From NCBI GenBank assembly GCA_025094145.1, contig JALLLS010000171.1:1-17423 (forward strand): a stretch of DNA of 17,423 nucleotides. Reading direction: 5' to 3'. Each line of letters opens with the position of its first letter. Position 1 is the first letter of the stretch. Of this stretch, positions 1-9,542 are shown one piece after another. The position numbers and the translations under genes are program-made. The notes under the pieces are model-generated. The model made no database searches. It worked only from the letters and a program-made list of their open reading frames with translations, and had not been told where the DNA came from. This DNA comes from Spinellus fusiger. Taxonomy: Eukaryota > Mucoromycota > Mucoromycetes > Mucorales > Phycomycetaceae.

Positions 1-567
1 TGTCTATCACTTCCTTCTATTGTTTCTCTTTGTTAATAATGGCACATTACCTTGCTCAGTTATGCTCATATTGACAAGTACTTGGGTGTTAAGTTGTATG
101 TGCAGTGTGGGAAATAACAAAAGGAGGGGAATATCAAAACAAATAATTTCTCTCTTTATACTGGTGAGGCATACACTAGCCTCCACTCATAAAATTTATG
201 TCAAACTCACGTCAAATTCATAAGTCAAACAATTCACACTCTATTTGCCTTAAGCCTAAAGTCCAGTATTTGAAACAATACTTTGTAATCATTAAGCACC
301 ACTGTTAATACCAGTTACAATAACATAGTTACTGAAGTGATTATGGATATTGAGTCAATGAATGGCTATAATTCTCTTAATATAGGCGGGTTTGGTTATA
401 TTTTATGGACAATAATTACTAGAGTTAATTCAGTGTGTTCTATAATAAATATTCTTTAAGCAGTGTCATACTGCAAATATTGTAGGCTTATGGATAGCAC
501 ATTATGTTAAGAGAAGAATATCAGTGACTGAGTTATAACATTGGGGCGATTCTTGTTCTATTTCTTA
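1..567. other. Unassigned AT-rich left flank
   Basis: I see no convincing gene, RNA or mobile-element signature here. The short open frames (for example 20-223 on the + strand) have no recognisable motif and the composition of noncoding AT-rich DNA. The right edge is defined by the start of similarity to the inverted copy that ends at 8574. Confidence 0.5.
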
Positions 568-936
568 TCTTTACAGCCAATTCTATACATTTTAATTGCA
601 AGTCAATAGTGATTGCTAAAACAGGCAATTAGAGTTTGAAATTGTCTATTTAGACAGTGAAAAAGCCTTTTCAAACACATTAGCCAATCATAATAATATT
701 GCAATTTTATTCTCAGGATATTTCCTTATATATCCCAAAAATCTTTGGGTGTGTAGGAAAACATAGACACGAGTTACTTGCAGAAAATTGGAAGAACAGA
801 AAAAGAAAGAAATCGGAACTAGCTAAAATAATAAAAGGACAGGAGAAAAGAACAAAGTAAATATACACTAGACTATTACATGTCCTCGTTTTCTCATATA
901 AGAGTGGTAAGAAGGGATTGAGGAAGTTCAGAGACG

Positions 937-953
937 GTGAGAGAGAGAGAATA
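937..953. repeat. Short (GA)n microsatellite
   Basis: A GA dinucleotide run sits inside the LINE 3' untranslated part (CT-rich on the - strand, which is the LINE sense strand). Confidence 0.7.
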
Positions 954-1018
954 AGAGAGTTGTGGAGGTGGCTGGCCCAGTAACCATGCCAAATTGCCTG
1001 TAGTACTGTCCTAAAGAC

Positions 1019-1324
1019 TCAACTGCTATTTGGAGTTCCATTAGGAGGAAGGGAAGAGTATAAATACTTGAGCCAATATGGTAGCATATCCATCCAGACA
1101 GGTAAGACCCTTGGACATGTCATCAAGAAATGGTCATAGCTGTGGCAAGGGTGGGAGTATAGGCAGCACGAGAGAGACAAGACAATGATGGGCATAATGT
1201 GATAAAGGAGTGACGAGGATAATAGTTTGACATTCAACAGGCAAAACCAGACATCCCTAGCCACATGTGCCATGGGTGCCTTCCAAAAAGGCTTTCGACT
1301 TGCTGAGTGGAAATGAGGCAGCAA
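1019..1324 (-). pseudogene. LINE ORF2 C-terminal tail (zinc-finger-like region), fragment
   Basis: The 101-codon frame resembles the region after the reverse transcriptase in fungal LINE ORF2 proteins. It has an aromatic and His-rich stretch (HVARDVWFCLLNVKL), then a run of Ser/Leu ending HIMP, then a Cys/His cluster with HPCHSYDHFLMTCP followed by VW. The H-x4-C spacing in HFLMTC and the following CP-x-x-x-P-V-W are typical of this tail. No reverse transcriptase motifs are present upstream, so only the last part of ORF2 was kept. The frame is open but too short to be functional. Assignment rests on motif pattern from memory of the family and not on a search. Confidence 0.65.
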
Positions 1325-1380
1325 AATAAGAATTTGGCATAGGTGGTGGATGGCATAATGAGAACCACTCAGTATGACAT

Positions 1381-1703
1381 ATAGCTGCTACTAAAGTTTA
1401 AATCTTATGTAATCTCGTTATAGGATAGTCGGAAGTGTTCATCCTTGACTTAGTCTGTGACATGACCCAAGGGCAATTAAACAAGATATACCATTGTCCC
1501 AGCACCTTAATTGTATAAAGAAATAGACTGTAGAGATCCCTTTTATACATTTCTTGAATAAACATTGGGTTCTTTACTGTATGCTTAGGAAGGGAGTTGA
1601 AGAGACACAATCACTCTGTGCCCATTATAGTCCTAGGCAATAAATATGTGAACGATGAACCAATCTATCTTTTTCTTTCTTTCATTCATAACTTATGCAA
1701 AAG
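1381..1703. other. Unassigned part of the 1071-base block
   Basis: This lies between the recognisable LINE tail and the transposase ATG. A 70-codon frame on the - strand (1398-1610) shows no motif I know. It could be more LINE sequence, too decayed to recognise, or transposon leader. Confidence 0.35.
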
Positions 1704-2237
1704 ATGGCCTTAGGCAATGAAAATAAGCCAACTCTTAGCCAGGAACATAAAGACAGTCCTATCAAAAGAAGAGAGCATGATATGTTTAGAGGTCAAACCA
1801 TAGGACAATGAAAAAGATATGCTACTTATCAAGAGATTGCTGATGATCTTGACCTCTCAAAGACCACAGTAGGCAAGAATGTCCTATTGTATAAAAACAA
1901 GGCTGATTGGCCAGTGGAGAAGTGGAGTAACGTCGTCTAGTCTGAAAAATATTGTTTTACAGTTGTGGGCAACAATAAAGGGACTAGAATGCTCAGGAGG
2001 AAAGGTGAAAGGTATGAGAAGTGTCATACACAAAGAACATACAAGTATGGCAAGGGTTCGGTTATAGTTTGAGGTTGCTTTTGGTGTGAGGGTTTAGGAT
2101 CTCTTGTACTCTTGGAGAGATCAGTTAATTAAGACAAGTATATCAATGTACTTGCCAAATATTTTCTTCCCTGGTTCCACAAATTGCAAGACCTCGAGGA
2201 GACGATGCTTTTCCAAGAAGACGGTGCTCCACTATGA
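1704..2237 (+). pseudogene. Tc1/mariner (IS630-type) transposase relic
   Basis: A single reading frame can be followed from the ATG at 1704 to about 2237 with no frameshift but with stops at 1809 (TGA), 1938 (TAG), 2070 (TGA), 2130 (TAA) and 2235 (TGA). The N-terminal part has a helix-turn-helix of the kind that binds transposon ends, with the run YQEIADDLDLSKTTV near 1827-1871. Further on are the GGGSVMVWG-like block (here GKGSVIV then stop then GCFW, 2055-2084), DKYINVLA (2133-2156) and QEDGAP (2214-2231), the last holding the second catalytic aspartate. Family members are about 340 residues. This frame has about 178 codons: the second helix-turn-helix, the first catalytic aspartate and everything after QEDGAP are missing. 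Family assignment is firm; activity is ruled out. Confidence 0.85.
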
Positions 2238-2354
2238 TTAAAAATAAAGGCCTTGCTATAAAGTGCTGAGCAATATCTTTATAATAAAGATGTAGACAAT
2301 CATTTAAAGAAAAACTACTCCAAATCCTGTGTTATTCCATGAACCTTTTATTAT

Positions 2355-4347
2355 TATTTTGAGCTAATAGAAATATACATACTTGTCTTCAAAATAGTCT
2401 GTAGCTAATATCTATACCTATTATTTTCTCTTATTACTGTCTTTAATAATATAATATACTGTACTCTCTTATAATTCTCTTGGCCAATGTCTATATTCCA
2501 TTTTCTTTTATGGATTATTTGAAAAAAAAAGGAGAATTAAGGCAAAACTGGCTATAATGGCACAAAAAATCTCACTGTCAGCCATGAACTTGACTTGTGA
2601 AATTTTAAATCAAGCCAAATAGAGTGAATTTATCAGATTCAATCATTTTTTATTATCAGTCTATTATCTATTTAGATCAGAGGAAACAGAATATGAATAA
2701 ATGTTCCCCCACCTACCTCATTCATTCTTATTATTTTGTATCATTCATTTCCCATTATTTATTATTTATATATGACCGAGCTCAATTCGATTAACTTAAC
2801 AATGGCTCAAAAAAGCTTTATACTTTGAAAAATCTCTTTGAGCTTTAATAAAAGGAAGATATAGCACATTAGTTCCTATTTTGTATTCGACCTTGAGTAT
2901 GCCTTTATTTGATTATTGATTGTTTATCAATTTGCTTTGGTGCTTTTTCTTATAGATATCAACACACTAAATTATTAGATTACCCTATAAATAAATAAAA
3001 ATAGAACTAGAGTGAGTGAGTCAAGAGCCGAAAATATATCAGAGTACGTTATTTTTTACTTGAAAATTATGTGAATAATTAATGAACATCGTATATGCTT
3101 TTATCTTACTATTGATTAAATACACTGAGAGTTCAAGAGATAATATATTTCTTTGGTGTGAGATATCACTCAAAAATTTAGGTTTTTCTGAACCTTCGGT
3201 GTATTCCTTAAAAATATATAAATATGTAGTGTAATTCTGTGCATTTGTGGTATCTCTCTTTTTGTTACTTTGTATTATTTTGTATTTATATTTATTTATT
3301 TATTTTTTAAAAAAACTACTTAAATAGAAAACAATGGATAGTTAGAAGAATCAAGAGCAAGCTGTGACCTCTTTTTAGAAACAAATACTACCAAATAAAC
3401 TCAGAGTCAGAGGCACTATACAAAAATATAGATGTATTCATATTAATATCTATTTCTTTTATAAATAAAAAGAAATGATGATTAATGAATTCAGGTTTGT
3501 GTCCACTTCCCAAAAGGTAATGTTACGTTTTATTATTATTTATTATTCAACCTATACGCAGATTCGACAAGTGAATATAGCATTAAATTTTGGAGATAGT
3601 ATACATAAAAAGAATGCAAATTTCTACACTTTTTGCCAAAAAGATGTACTTAAAGTTGCACATTATTTCAGAGATCAAAGTCGGTATCATAATTAAAATG
3701 TCGAACAGCAAGGGTGATTTCTTAATCGGCTCTTATATCCGTCATTGGCTTTCTTTTATTCCAATACTCAAAGAATACTAGAAGAAAAAATGCATAAAAC
3801 AGTTGGTCTGGCCTAATGAAGTCATATAAATATCGATTCATAGATTCAACCAAAAAAATGTTACACTAGACAATTATGGCATTTAGCAGAATTTAGGCTA
3901 CTATTCTCTCACAGAAACTCTCTGGTGCTTCGTGCAACAAGAAATCTACACATTAATGCCTCAATGTATAATCTTATAAACTCACCCACCCACCCACTCA
4001 CACATGTTTATGACTATATTTTTGTATAAACCCATTATCATTGATACACAAATACATCATCTACGCCATTAAACCATAATAGAATTAACAAGAAACTATT
4101 AAGATTTGATATATTTATTTTATTATCCATCTTTCTATACCAATCATTATCTTTAAACAGCAGAAAGACTTGACCACTAACAAGTAAATCATCAAACAGA
4201 AAAAGTCACACAATAAAAGAACGACAATCATAAGTAGAAAGCACATTACATGATCACATGGATTGAATATGATTTAAATAGTATGAAAAGGGATGAAAAA
4301 GACTTTTGGCATATCTATCTCCTTTCTTCCATTTTTACCTTTAAATA
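2355..4347. other. AT-rich spacer between Tc1-like relic and WD40 gene
   Basis: About 2 kb with strong A+T bias, homopolymer runs (for example A at 2521-2530) and TTTA repeats near 3285-3310. Two overlapping short frames at 3475-3781 have no recognisable domain. This stretch must contain the promoter of the WD40 gene, but I cannot point to a TATA box with confidence. Confidence 0.5.
3983..3998. repeat. Short (CCCA)n microsatellite
   Basis: Three to four copies of CCCA or CACC stand out as a C-rich patch in otherwise AT-rich spacer. Confidence 0.75.
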
Positions 4348-7300
4348 ATGCCTAAAACACTACAGCACTTTATAAATAATAGGCAAAACCAAGGCCTCTC
4401 TGATTTACAGTATGGTGATATTTCAACTACACATTTTGGTACGTTGGAGGCATAGTAAGCCCACAGTCCCCACTCACCTTTTGTAGAGGAAAAGATTTAT
4501 GCAGATGAATACACAATGTCCCGCATGACATTAGAAAGAGAGATGAAAGGGCATCATGGCTGTGTTAATACTCTTTGGTAATCTATTTTATTTAATTTAT
4601 AATTTATTCACCCGTAAATAAGTTGGTCTTCTCTTGGTGATAAACTTGTCTCTGGATCCGATGACAAAACAATGATCATTTGGAATACGTATGATAACTT
4701 TCAAAAGGCATTGACAATCAACACTGGTAAATCACATAAAAATCCATAGTGTATTGGCCTGTACTAATATCCTTCATAGGACACTCTGCCAACATATTCT
4801 CTACCAAATTCATGCCTTACACATCAGACACTCTGTTGATCTCTGCTGCTGCAGATGCAGAGGTGCGGGTGTTTGATATTAGCAAAGCAATCTCAAACAG
4901 CACAAGAAACACTCTGATAAAGGTGTACAATTGCCACACTGAAAGTGTTAAACAAATTGCTACCCACAAAACTACTCCCTATGAATTTCTTACTTGTGCT
5001 GAAGATGGTAAGCTACCATTATACATTCAGTATAACTAATTGTATAGGCACGGTGCGCCACTATGACATACGTCAACCCCATACTTGTACACAACATCAG
5101 CGCTACTCTATGCATGGCACTCATAGCAATTCTGATCGACATACCTCCTTTTCCAAAGATCTAATGCCCCGAGAGGGATGTCCAGCCCCCTTACTGGATT
5201 ACAGCGAGTTTGATATCCGCTTTAACTCTATTTCTATCAACCCATCCAACCCACACTATTTTGCTTTAGCTGGTATGAATCATTACATGTATCTCAATGA
5301 TCGTCGCATGGTTGGTAGAATCAATAGTATAGGGGCTAGAAAGCATTCCAACTTCAAGAACACCTCATTATGCATTAAGCGTTTTGAACCTCGGAACAGT
5401 CACCAACATTCTCTAGGACTGTATGTGACATCTTGTAAATTCAGTGAGTATAACAGTAATGAGGCAAGTGTATAAGCTAGATATGGAACTATGCTCGTAG
5501 ATCTAACAGTGGGATTTTATTAGCTCTTGGGAAGTTGGTCTTCTGGTGAAATCGGCCTATTCAATATTCACGATGAAGTAAAGGATAGCATACCTAAAAT
5601 GACCTGGCATCAAGGGTCTGATGATAAATGTATATCTTCTTATCATGAGAATGCTCCTACCATGAAAGAGATATCTCAATGGATATGCTCCAATCAAAAA
5701 GAACGTGCTCTTGGCTGTCTTCGATTGTATACAGATCCATATGATACTAGTGTCACATACTCTAATGATATTGCAGTCCGTAATCTATGGAGTCAATGTC
5801 TCACAGCTGCATTGTGTTTTTCTCAGTTATATGAGCCTGAGCATTGGGATGAATCTACCTTTCAAGCAAGGCCAAGACCAAATGAAGAAGAGTTTCAGAA
5901 AGGCTTGAAAGAGGCCCACCAATTATTACAGGATGCAGAACTTACCTGTCCAAAACATTGGAGAGCCTGGTGGTGTTTGGCAGTGGGTATGTACTTATCA
6001 GGGGGTGGTCCCTGCAAAACTTCGAATCGTCATCGTGAAGAGTTTTTGATCAAAGCAAAGCACTACGTGAGAAATGCAATAGAGAATCACCAAATATATT
6101 GGTCAGAAGATCGGGCACTTTCTCCCTCTTCAATTCATATATCTGCCTTGGAATCAATGAAGATGTTCAATATGGAAGTTGTTAAAGCCTTGGAATATTA
6201 TCCCACAGCTACACTCAATGAATCTGAACTATTAAATATGGACATATTAAATGAAGAAAATGGTTATGCTTCTATAGAGCATCGTTGGAGATGGATCGAT
6301 ATAATGTACCAAGAGGTGATATACAGAGAGAACCACCACATTCGATTAACAGGAGAATCAACAACACCCCGTTCTACTTCCCCTCCCATCTTTCGTTCTA
6401 TTTCTCATTCAATAGCTGTCAGTTCACAAGAAACCAATCCACAAGAAACCGACCAAAGAAGCCCTATTTCACGATTAGAAGCCCTCCTCAATAATCGTAC
6501 TATAAACTTTTTGGGATCAAGTGAAACTAGAGACAGTGCCACAGAATCCACTGGATCAAATCCTCCAGAGAGAGAAGCTCGACCTCAAGTAAACAATTCA
6601 ACAATCAGTGCAACATTCCGACCCAGACGGATGCGAAGATCTCCATTTGTTGGTGGTGGATCAAGAGGTAGTGAACCTAGGGACCGTATCGCTTCAGAAC
6701 AGCCCGCAGGTCTTCATAGAGGATTCACAAGCCGGCTCCATAGATTTATTGAAGAAGATACACCTATTCGAAAAAGCAAAGCATCATATTATGGACATTG
6801 TAATATTATGGTAAGTTATTATCTTTATTTATGGGATGTATCTATTTGCTTACAGATGACTATTTGTTTCCTACAGACAACCAAAGAAGTTAATTTCTAT
6901 GGTCCTAATGACGAGTACATTGTTTCTGGTAGTGATGATGGTATGGTGTTTGTATGGGATAAGAAGACAACCAAAATAGTTCAAATCCTAAAGGGAGATG
7001 TAGAAACAGTGAATGTGATTCAGGTAAACAGTAAATCTCTGGCGTATACTAACGTTTTATTAGGGCCATCCCACTCTTCCTCTTATGGCTGTGTCTGGTA
7101 TTGATAGCACAGTGAAAATATTCAAGCCTATTGCACCACTCTTTACCACATCTTGTCATAAGGAACCCTTTCTTCCATCTTCATATTCCCCCTCTTCCAG
7201 GATGTATGAAAAAGAATCAATTGTAAAGCGTAATGAAAAGGCCCACAAAAGTGAGCCTCTCATGAATGGCGGTCCACTGTATATGGATGTAGAACCTTTT

Positions 7301-7363
7301 TCGTTTTCAGAAGAGCCTCTTTCTTCACTCATGACAGACATTGCAAACCATTCAACAAGATGA
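4348..7363 (+). CDS. WD40 protein of the DCAF6/DCAF8/WDTC1 family, 8 exons, 887 residues
   Basis: Exons that join in phase: 4348-4438, 4487-4577, 4623-4726, 4780-5007, 5048-5463, 5524-6810, 6877-7023, 7064-7363. The total is 2664 bases including TGA. The ATG at 4348 follows an in-frame TAA six bases upstream. The N-terminal WD repeats include GHHGCVNTL (residues 52-60), SGSDDKTMIIW (71-81), GHSANIFSTKF (96-106) and EDGTVRHYDIR (170-180). The last fits the DxR motif by which DCAF proteins bind DDB1. Residues about 365-480 are helical and possibly TPR-like. About 590-725 is Ser/Thr/Arg-rich and probably disordered. A C-terminal WD pair has VNFYGPNDEYIVSGSDDG (744-761) and a SGID stretch near 797, a pattern close to DCAF8 and WDTC1. 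Inferred role: substrate receptor of a CUL4-DDB1 ubiquitin ligase. Introns are 40-66 bases, one of GC-AG type. The gene appears intact and is flanked by two inverted Tc1-like relics. Confidence 0.88.
5464..5523 (+). other. GC-AG intron (intron 5 of the WD40 gene)
   Basis: The donor is AG|GCAAGT and the acceptor TTATTAG, with a TCTAAC-like branch site near 5502-5507. Removing these 60 bases joins GAG to CTC in phase and restores a WD-repeat strand ending GSWSSGEIGLFNI. The nearby GT at 5468 would put the next exon out of frame, so the GC donor is the supported one. Confidence 0.85.
6811..6876 (+). other. In-frame intron with two possible acceptors (intron 6)
   Basis: Donor GTAAGT at 6811. There are two acceptors, TTACAG ending at 6855 and CTACAG ending at 6876. 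Removal of 66 bases joins GHCNIM to TTKEVNFYG and best matches the family. Removal of 45 bases would add seven residues. The intron is a multiple of three and contains no in-frame stop, so an unspliced transcript still encodes a longer protein. Confidence 0.75.
7024..7063 (+). other. 40-base intron with perfect TACTAAC branch site (intron 7)
   Basis: Donor GTAAAC, branch TACTAAC at 7047-7053, acceptor TTATTAG ending at 7063. Splicing joins CAG to GGC and gives a WD strand with GHPTLPLMAVSGID. The intron is at the small end for fungi. Confidence 0.9.
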
Positions 7364-7431
7364 TAGCATAAAATTTAATTATTATGGTTACAATGCATTA
7401 TGAACCATAAGATTTTAGATTGCACTAATCT

Positions 7432-7451
7432 CAATAAATCAGGATTTATTG
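7432..7451 (+). terminator. Palindrome with AATAAA, candidate 3' end signal of the WD40 gene
   Basis: A perfect 9-base inverted repeat (CAATAAATC, 2-base loop, GATTTATTG) lies about 70 bases after the stop codon and contains AATAAA at 7433-7438. It is plausible as the polyadenylation signal, but AT-rich DNA gives such matches by chance. Confidence 0.45.
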
Positions 7452-7857
7452 AATGTTCATTTATTTAATAATATTATCAACGACTCTTTTAATCTAAAGG
7501 TATCTAATTAGTTATCAGATAGTTAGACTCTGATCTACTTATTAAACTACTTTACAAATATTATATATTTATCTACTATTAATTATTTTCTTCTATTATG
7601 GCTGTTATTTTTTTTTGTGTATTTTGTAAGATATAGTATTGGGCAAGGATAGATCATAGATCTCTATAAGAGGGACTACCAGTATAGCTAAACACAGCAA
7701 AGATATAGATAGGTCTTGCTGGGGAATACTGCCCTTCTTGGCTGAGTGCCTGTCTTGCACTGACAAAGACAGGGACACAAAGAGTAGACGGCAAATCAAT
7801 TTTATATTTATATTTTATTTTGAGAAATAAAGGTATATCTATCAGTCAAAGATGTTC
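7452..7857. other. 3' flank, with an unclassified segment bounded by poly(T)
   Basis: AT-rich flank. From a poly(T) run at about 7608 to about 7795 the composition is less AT-rich than its surroundings. Read on the - strand it ends in a short poly(A), which could mark a retroposed fragment. No tRNA-like A/B boxes or protein motifs were recognised, so the nature of the segment is open. Confidence 0.3.
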
Positions 7858-8574
7858 ATAATAAAAGGTTCATGGAATAACACAAGATTTGGAGTGGTTG
7901 TTCTTTAAATGATTGCTTACATCTTTATTATAAAGATATTGCTCAGAACTTTATAGCAAGGCCTTTATTTTTAATCATAGTGGAGCACCGTCTTCTTGGA
8001 AAGCATCGTCTCCTCGAGGTCTTCTTGCAATTTGTGGAACCAGGGAAGAAAATATTTGGCAAGTACATTGATATACTTGTCTTAATTAACTGATCTCTCC
8101 AAGAGTACAAGAGGTCCTAAACCCTCACACCAAAAGCAACCTCAAACTATAACCGAACCCTTGCCATGCTTGTATGTTCTTTGTGTATGACACTCCTCAT
8201 ACCTTTCACCTTTCCTCCTGAGCATTCTAGTCTCTTTATTGTTGCCCACAACTGTAAAAAAATATTTTTCAGACTAGACGACGTTAATCCACTTCTCCAC
8301 TGGCCAATCAGCCTTGTTTTTATACAATAGGACAGTCTTGCCCACTGTGGTCTTTGAGAGGTCAAGATCATCAGCAATCTCTTGATACACACCAGGATAT
8401 TTTTGGGATATATAAGGAAATATCCTGAGAATAAAATTGCAATATTATTATGATTGGCTAATGTATTTGAAAAGGCTTTTTCACTGTCTAAATGGGCCAT
8501 TTCAAACTCTACTTGCTTATTTTAGCAATGATTATTGACTTTACAATTTAAAAGTATAGAATTGGCTGTAAAGA
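7858..8574 (-). mobile_element. Decayed Tc1/mariner-like DNA transposon, reverse copy
   Basis: This is the inverted counterpart of 568-755 plus 1827-2354, with only scattered base differences, and it lacks the 1071-base block of the other copy. On the - strand it encodes the same transposase remnants: the helix-turn-helix YQEIADDLDLSKTTV just after the junction, the GGSVMVWG-like block and DKYINVLA. Four nonsense codons (the TAG after VV, the TGA after VIV, the TAA before DKY and the TGA after the GAPL region) are shared with the forward copy, so the element was already dead when the two copies separated. One T is missing in the TTTT before CCAAGAAG, which breaks the QEDGAP frame here. A 10-base inverted repeat (CAGGATATTT / AAATATCCTG) lies near 8391-8425. 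Confidence 0.85.
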
Positions 8575-9314
8575 CGATATAATTAAAGATAATGAAAGAT
8601 CTTAGAGGTATGTAGTACTCGAGATAGTATGGCTAATAACACAATGATCACACAAAAAAAAGGGAATTTAGATATGTACTTAATGAAGTAGTCTTTCTGA
8701 ATTAACAGAAAAAGTGATACCGGAGACAAAAGAGTGTTTACCAACAAGTGACAGAAGACCAGAAAGGGTATGTAACTTACGGTGTTACAGGGAACGAAAA
8801 GAAGATGGTGATAATAATGAAAATAAGAGAAATAAGAAGCACTGTCTGTCTCAATACTTAGAGCAAGCTTAGCCTCTACAATATGATTCAGAAGATAGCA
8901 AGGAAAATTGATATTTATTAGAGAAGTCCATGGTATGCTATATATATGCCATGAACTCAAAGGATTGTTATTCTTGTTAAAACCACCTAGTTTAATACAG
9001 GCCTTCCTACGTCTTATTGGTACCCAAGCCTCTAATGGGCATTCATGCCTATCACCACAATAGATTTTTTATTTTATTTATAGGAGAATAAAAGTGTGGC
9101 TCTTGAGAGCAATATCACATTGGAGGTCAGAGTGGAGGCAACAAAGATTGCTTTAGGAACGACATGCAATAATCTGTTGCTGCTTTTCAGGTGCCTGTTA
9201 ACTAAGGTTTATTCAGTAGACTTTAATATACGGTGTCTTAACTATAGATTACATTGTAAAAAGGAGACGACCTAATCATCAGTCTATGACTATTACTGTT
9301 GATGTGATTATAGC
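8575..9314. other. Unassigned spacer between Tc1-like relic and LTR element
   Basis: About 740 bases without a recognised gene. A 125-codon frame on the - strand (8583-8960) is rich in Ile, Leu, Phe and Tyr, as expected from reading AT-rich DNA, and has no motif I know. If the tyrosine recombinase downstream has an upstream exon, it should be sought here, but I could not find one. Confidence 0.45.
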
Positions 9315-9541
9315 AGAAGATACATAATAAATGGCTCTATAATGGTGTGCTTATTCAATTAACCAACCATACAGTTGCATCTATCAACAAGCTATACCAT
9401 GGACTAATCATTAACTACCAAAAGGTAGAATACCATTGAAGGATAAGCACCCACAAAAAGTATAAATAATGAACCACTCTTCACTTAATAAAAATTATCT
9501 TTGTTCAGTCTCGTTATTATCTACTTGTCTGAATGATTACA
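9315..9541 (+). repeat. 5' LTR
   Basis: It aligns with 14747-15005 from AGAAGATACATAATA through CTTCACTTAATAAAAA; the last 45 or so bases are more diverged and appear to end in TGAATGATTACA. It has TATAAATA at 9461-9468 and AATAAA at 9487-9492, consistent with U3 promoter and polyadenylation signals. It begins with AG where the 3' copy has TG. Compared with the 3' copy it lacks 51 bases between two ACCAAC repeats. An alternative reading of the end is a splice acceptor (TTACAG at 9537-9542). Confidence 0.75.
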
Positions 9542-9542
9542 G

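Larger units (their letters stand above)
756..1380 (-). mobile_element. LINE 3'-end fragment nested in the Tc1-like relic
   Basis: On the - strand, 1324 down to 1019 encodes a LINE ORF2 C-terminal tail, and the stretch from there down to 756 is noncoding with T/C-rich runs, as in a LINE 3' untranslated end. There is no clear poly(A) tract at the 756 side. The 5' limit of the fragment is uncertain and lies somewhere between about 1340 and 1690, because the bases from 1704 belong to the transposase. The fragment is a truncated dead copy, as is usual for 5'-truncated LINE insertions. Confidence 0.6.
568..2354 (+). mobile_element. Decayed Tc1/mariner-like DNA transposon, forward copy
   Basis: Two blocks, 568-755 and 1827-2354 (716 bases together), match the reverse complement of 7858-8574 (717 bases) almost without gaps, so this is one of two inverted copies of the same relic. 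The 1071 bases at 756-1826 are absent from the other copy and are bounded by TA dinucleotides (754-755 and 1827-1828). They hold a LINE fragment on the - strand and the N-terminal part of the transposase. I could not find terminal inverted repeats at either end, so the limits given are limits of similarity, not proven transposon ends. The coding part carries several stops and cannot make a working enzyme. Confidence 0.8.

Noticed and set aside
20..223. 67-codon open frame at the left end
   Set aside because: No start context, motif or codon pattern suggesting a gene; AT-rich DNA gives such frames by chance.
568..2354. Terminal inverted repeats of the Tc1-like element
   Set aside because: The two ends of the shared sequence are not complementary to each other, so true ends are not established.
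3475..3781. Two overlapping short + strand frames in the spacer
   Set aside because: No recognisable domain, and the Ile/Lys/Asn-rich makeup is that of noncoding AT-rich DNA. A transposase relic was considered but no motif supports it.
6811..6855. 45-base intron as the main splice form
   Set aside because: It leaves MTICFLQ before TTKEVNFYG, residues with no counterpart in the family; the 66-base intron fits better, though the short form may occur.
8600..8805. Splice-like signals (GTATGT at 8609 and 8769, acceptors nearby)
   Set aside because: The second pair would give an intron near 22 bases, too short, and no coding exons join around either.
8583..8960. 125-codon - strand frame, hydrophobic
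   Set aside because: The apparent membrane-like stretches come from reading AT-rich DNA; no homologous pattern seen.
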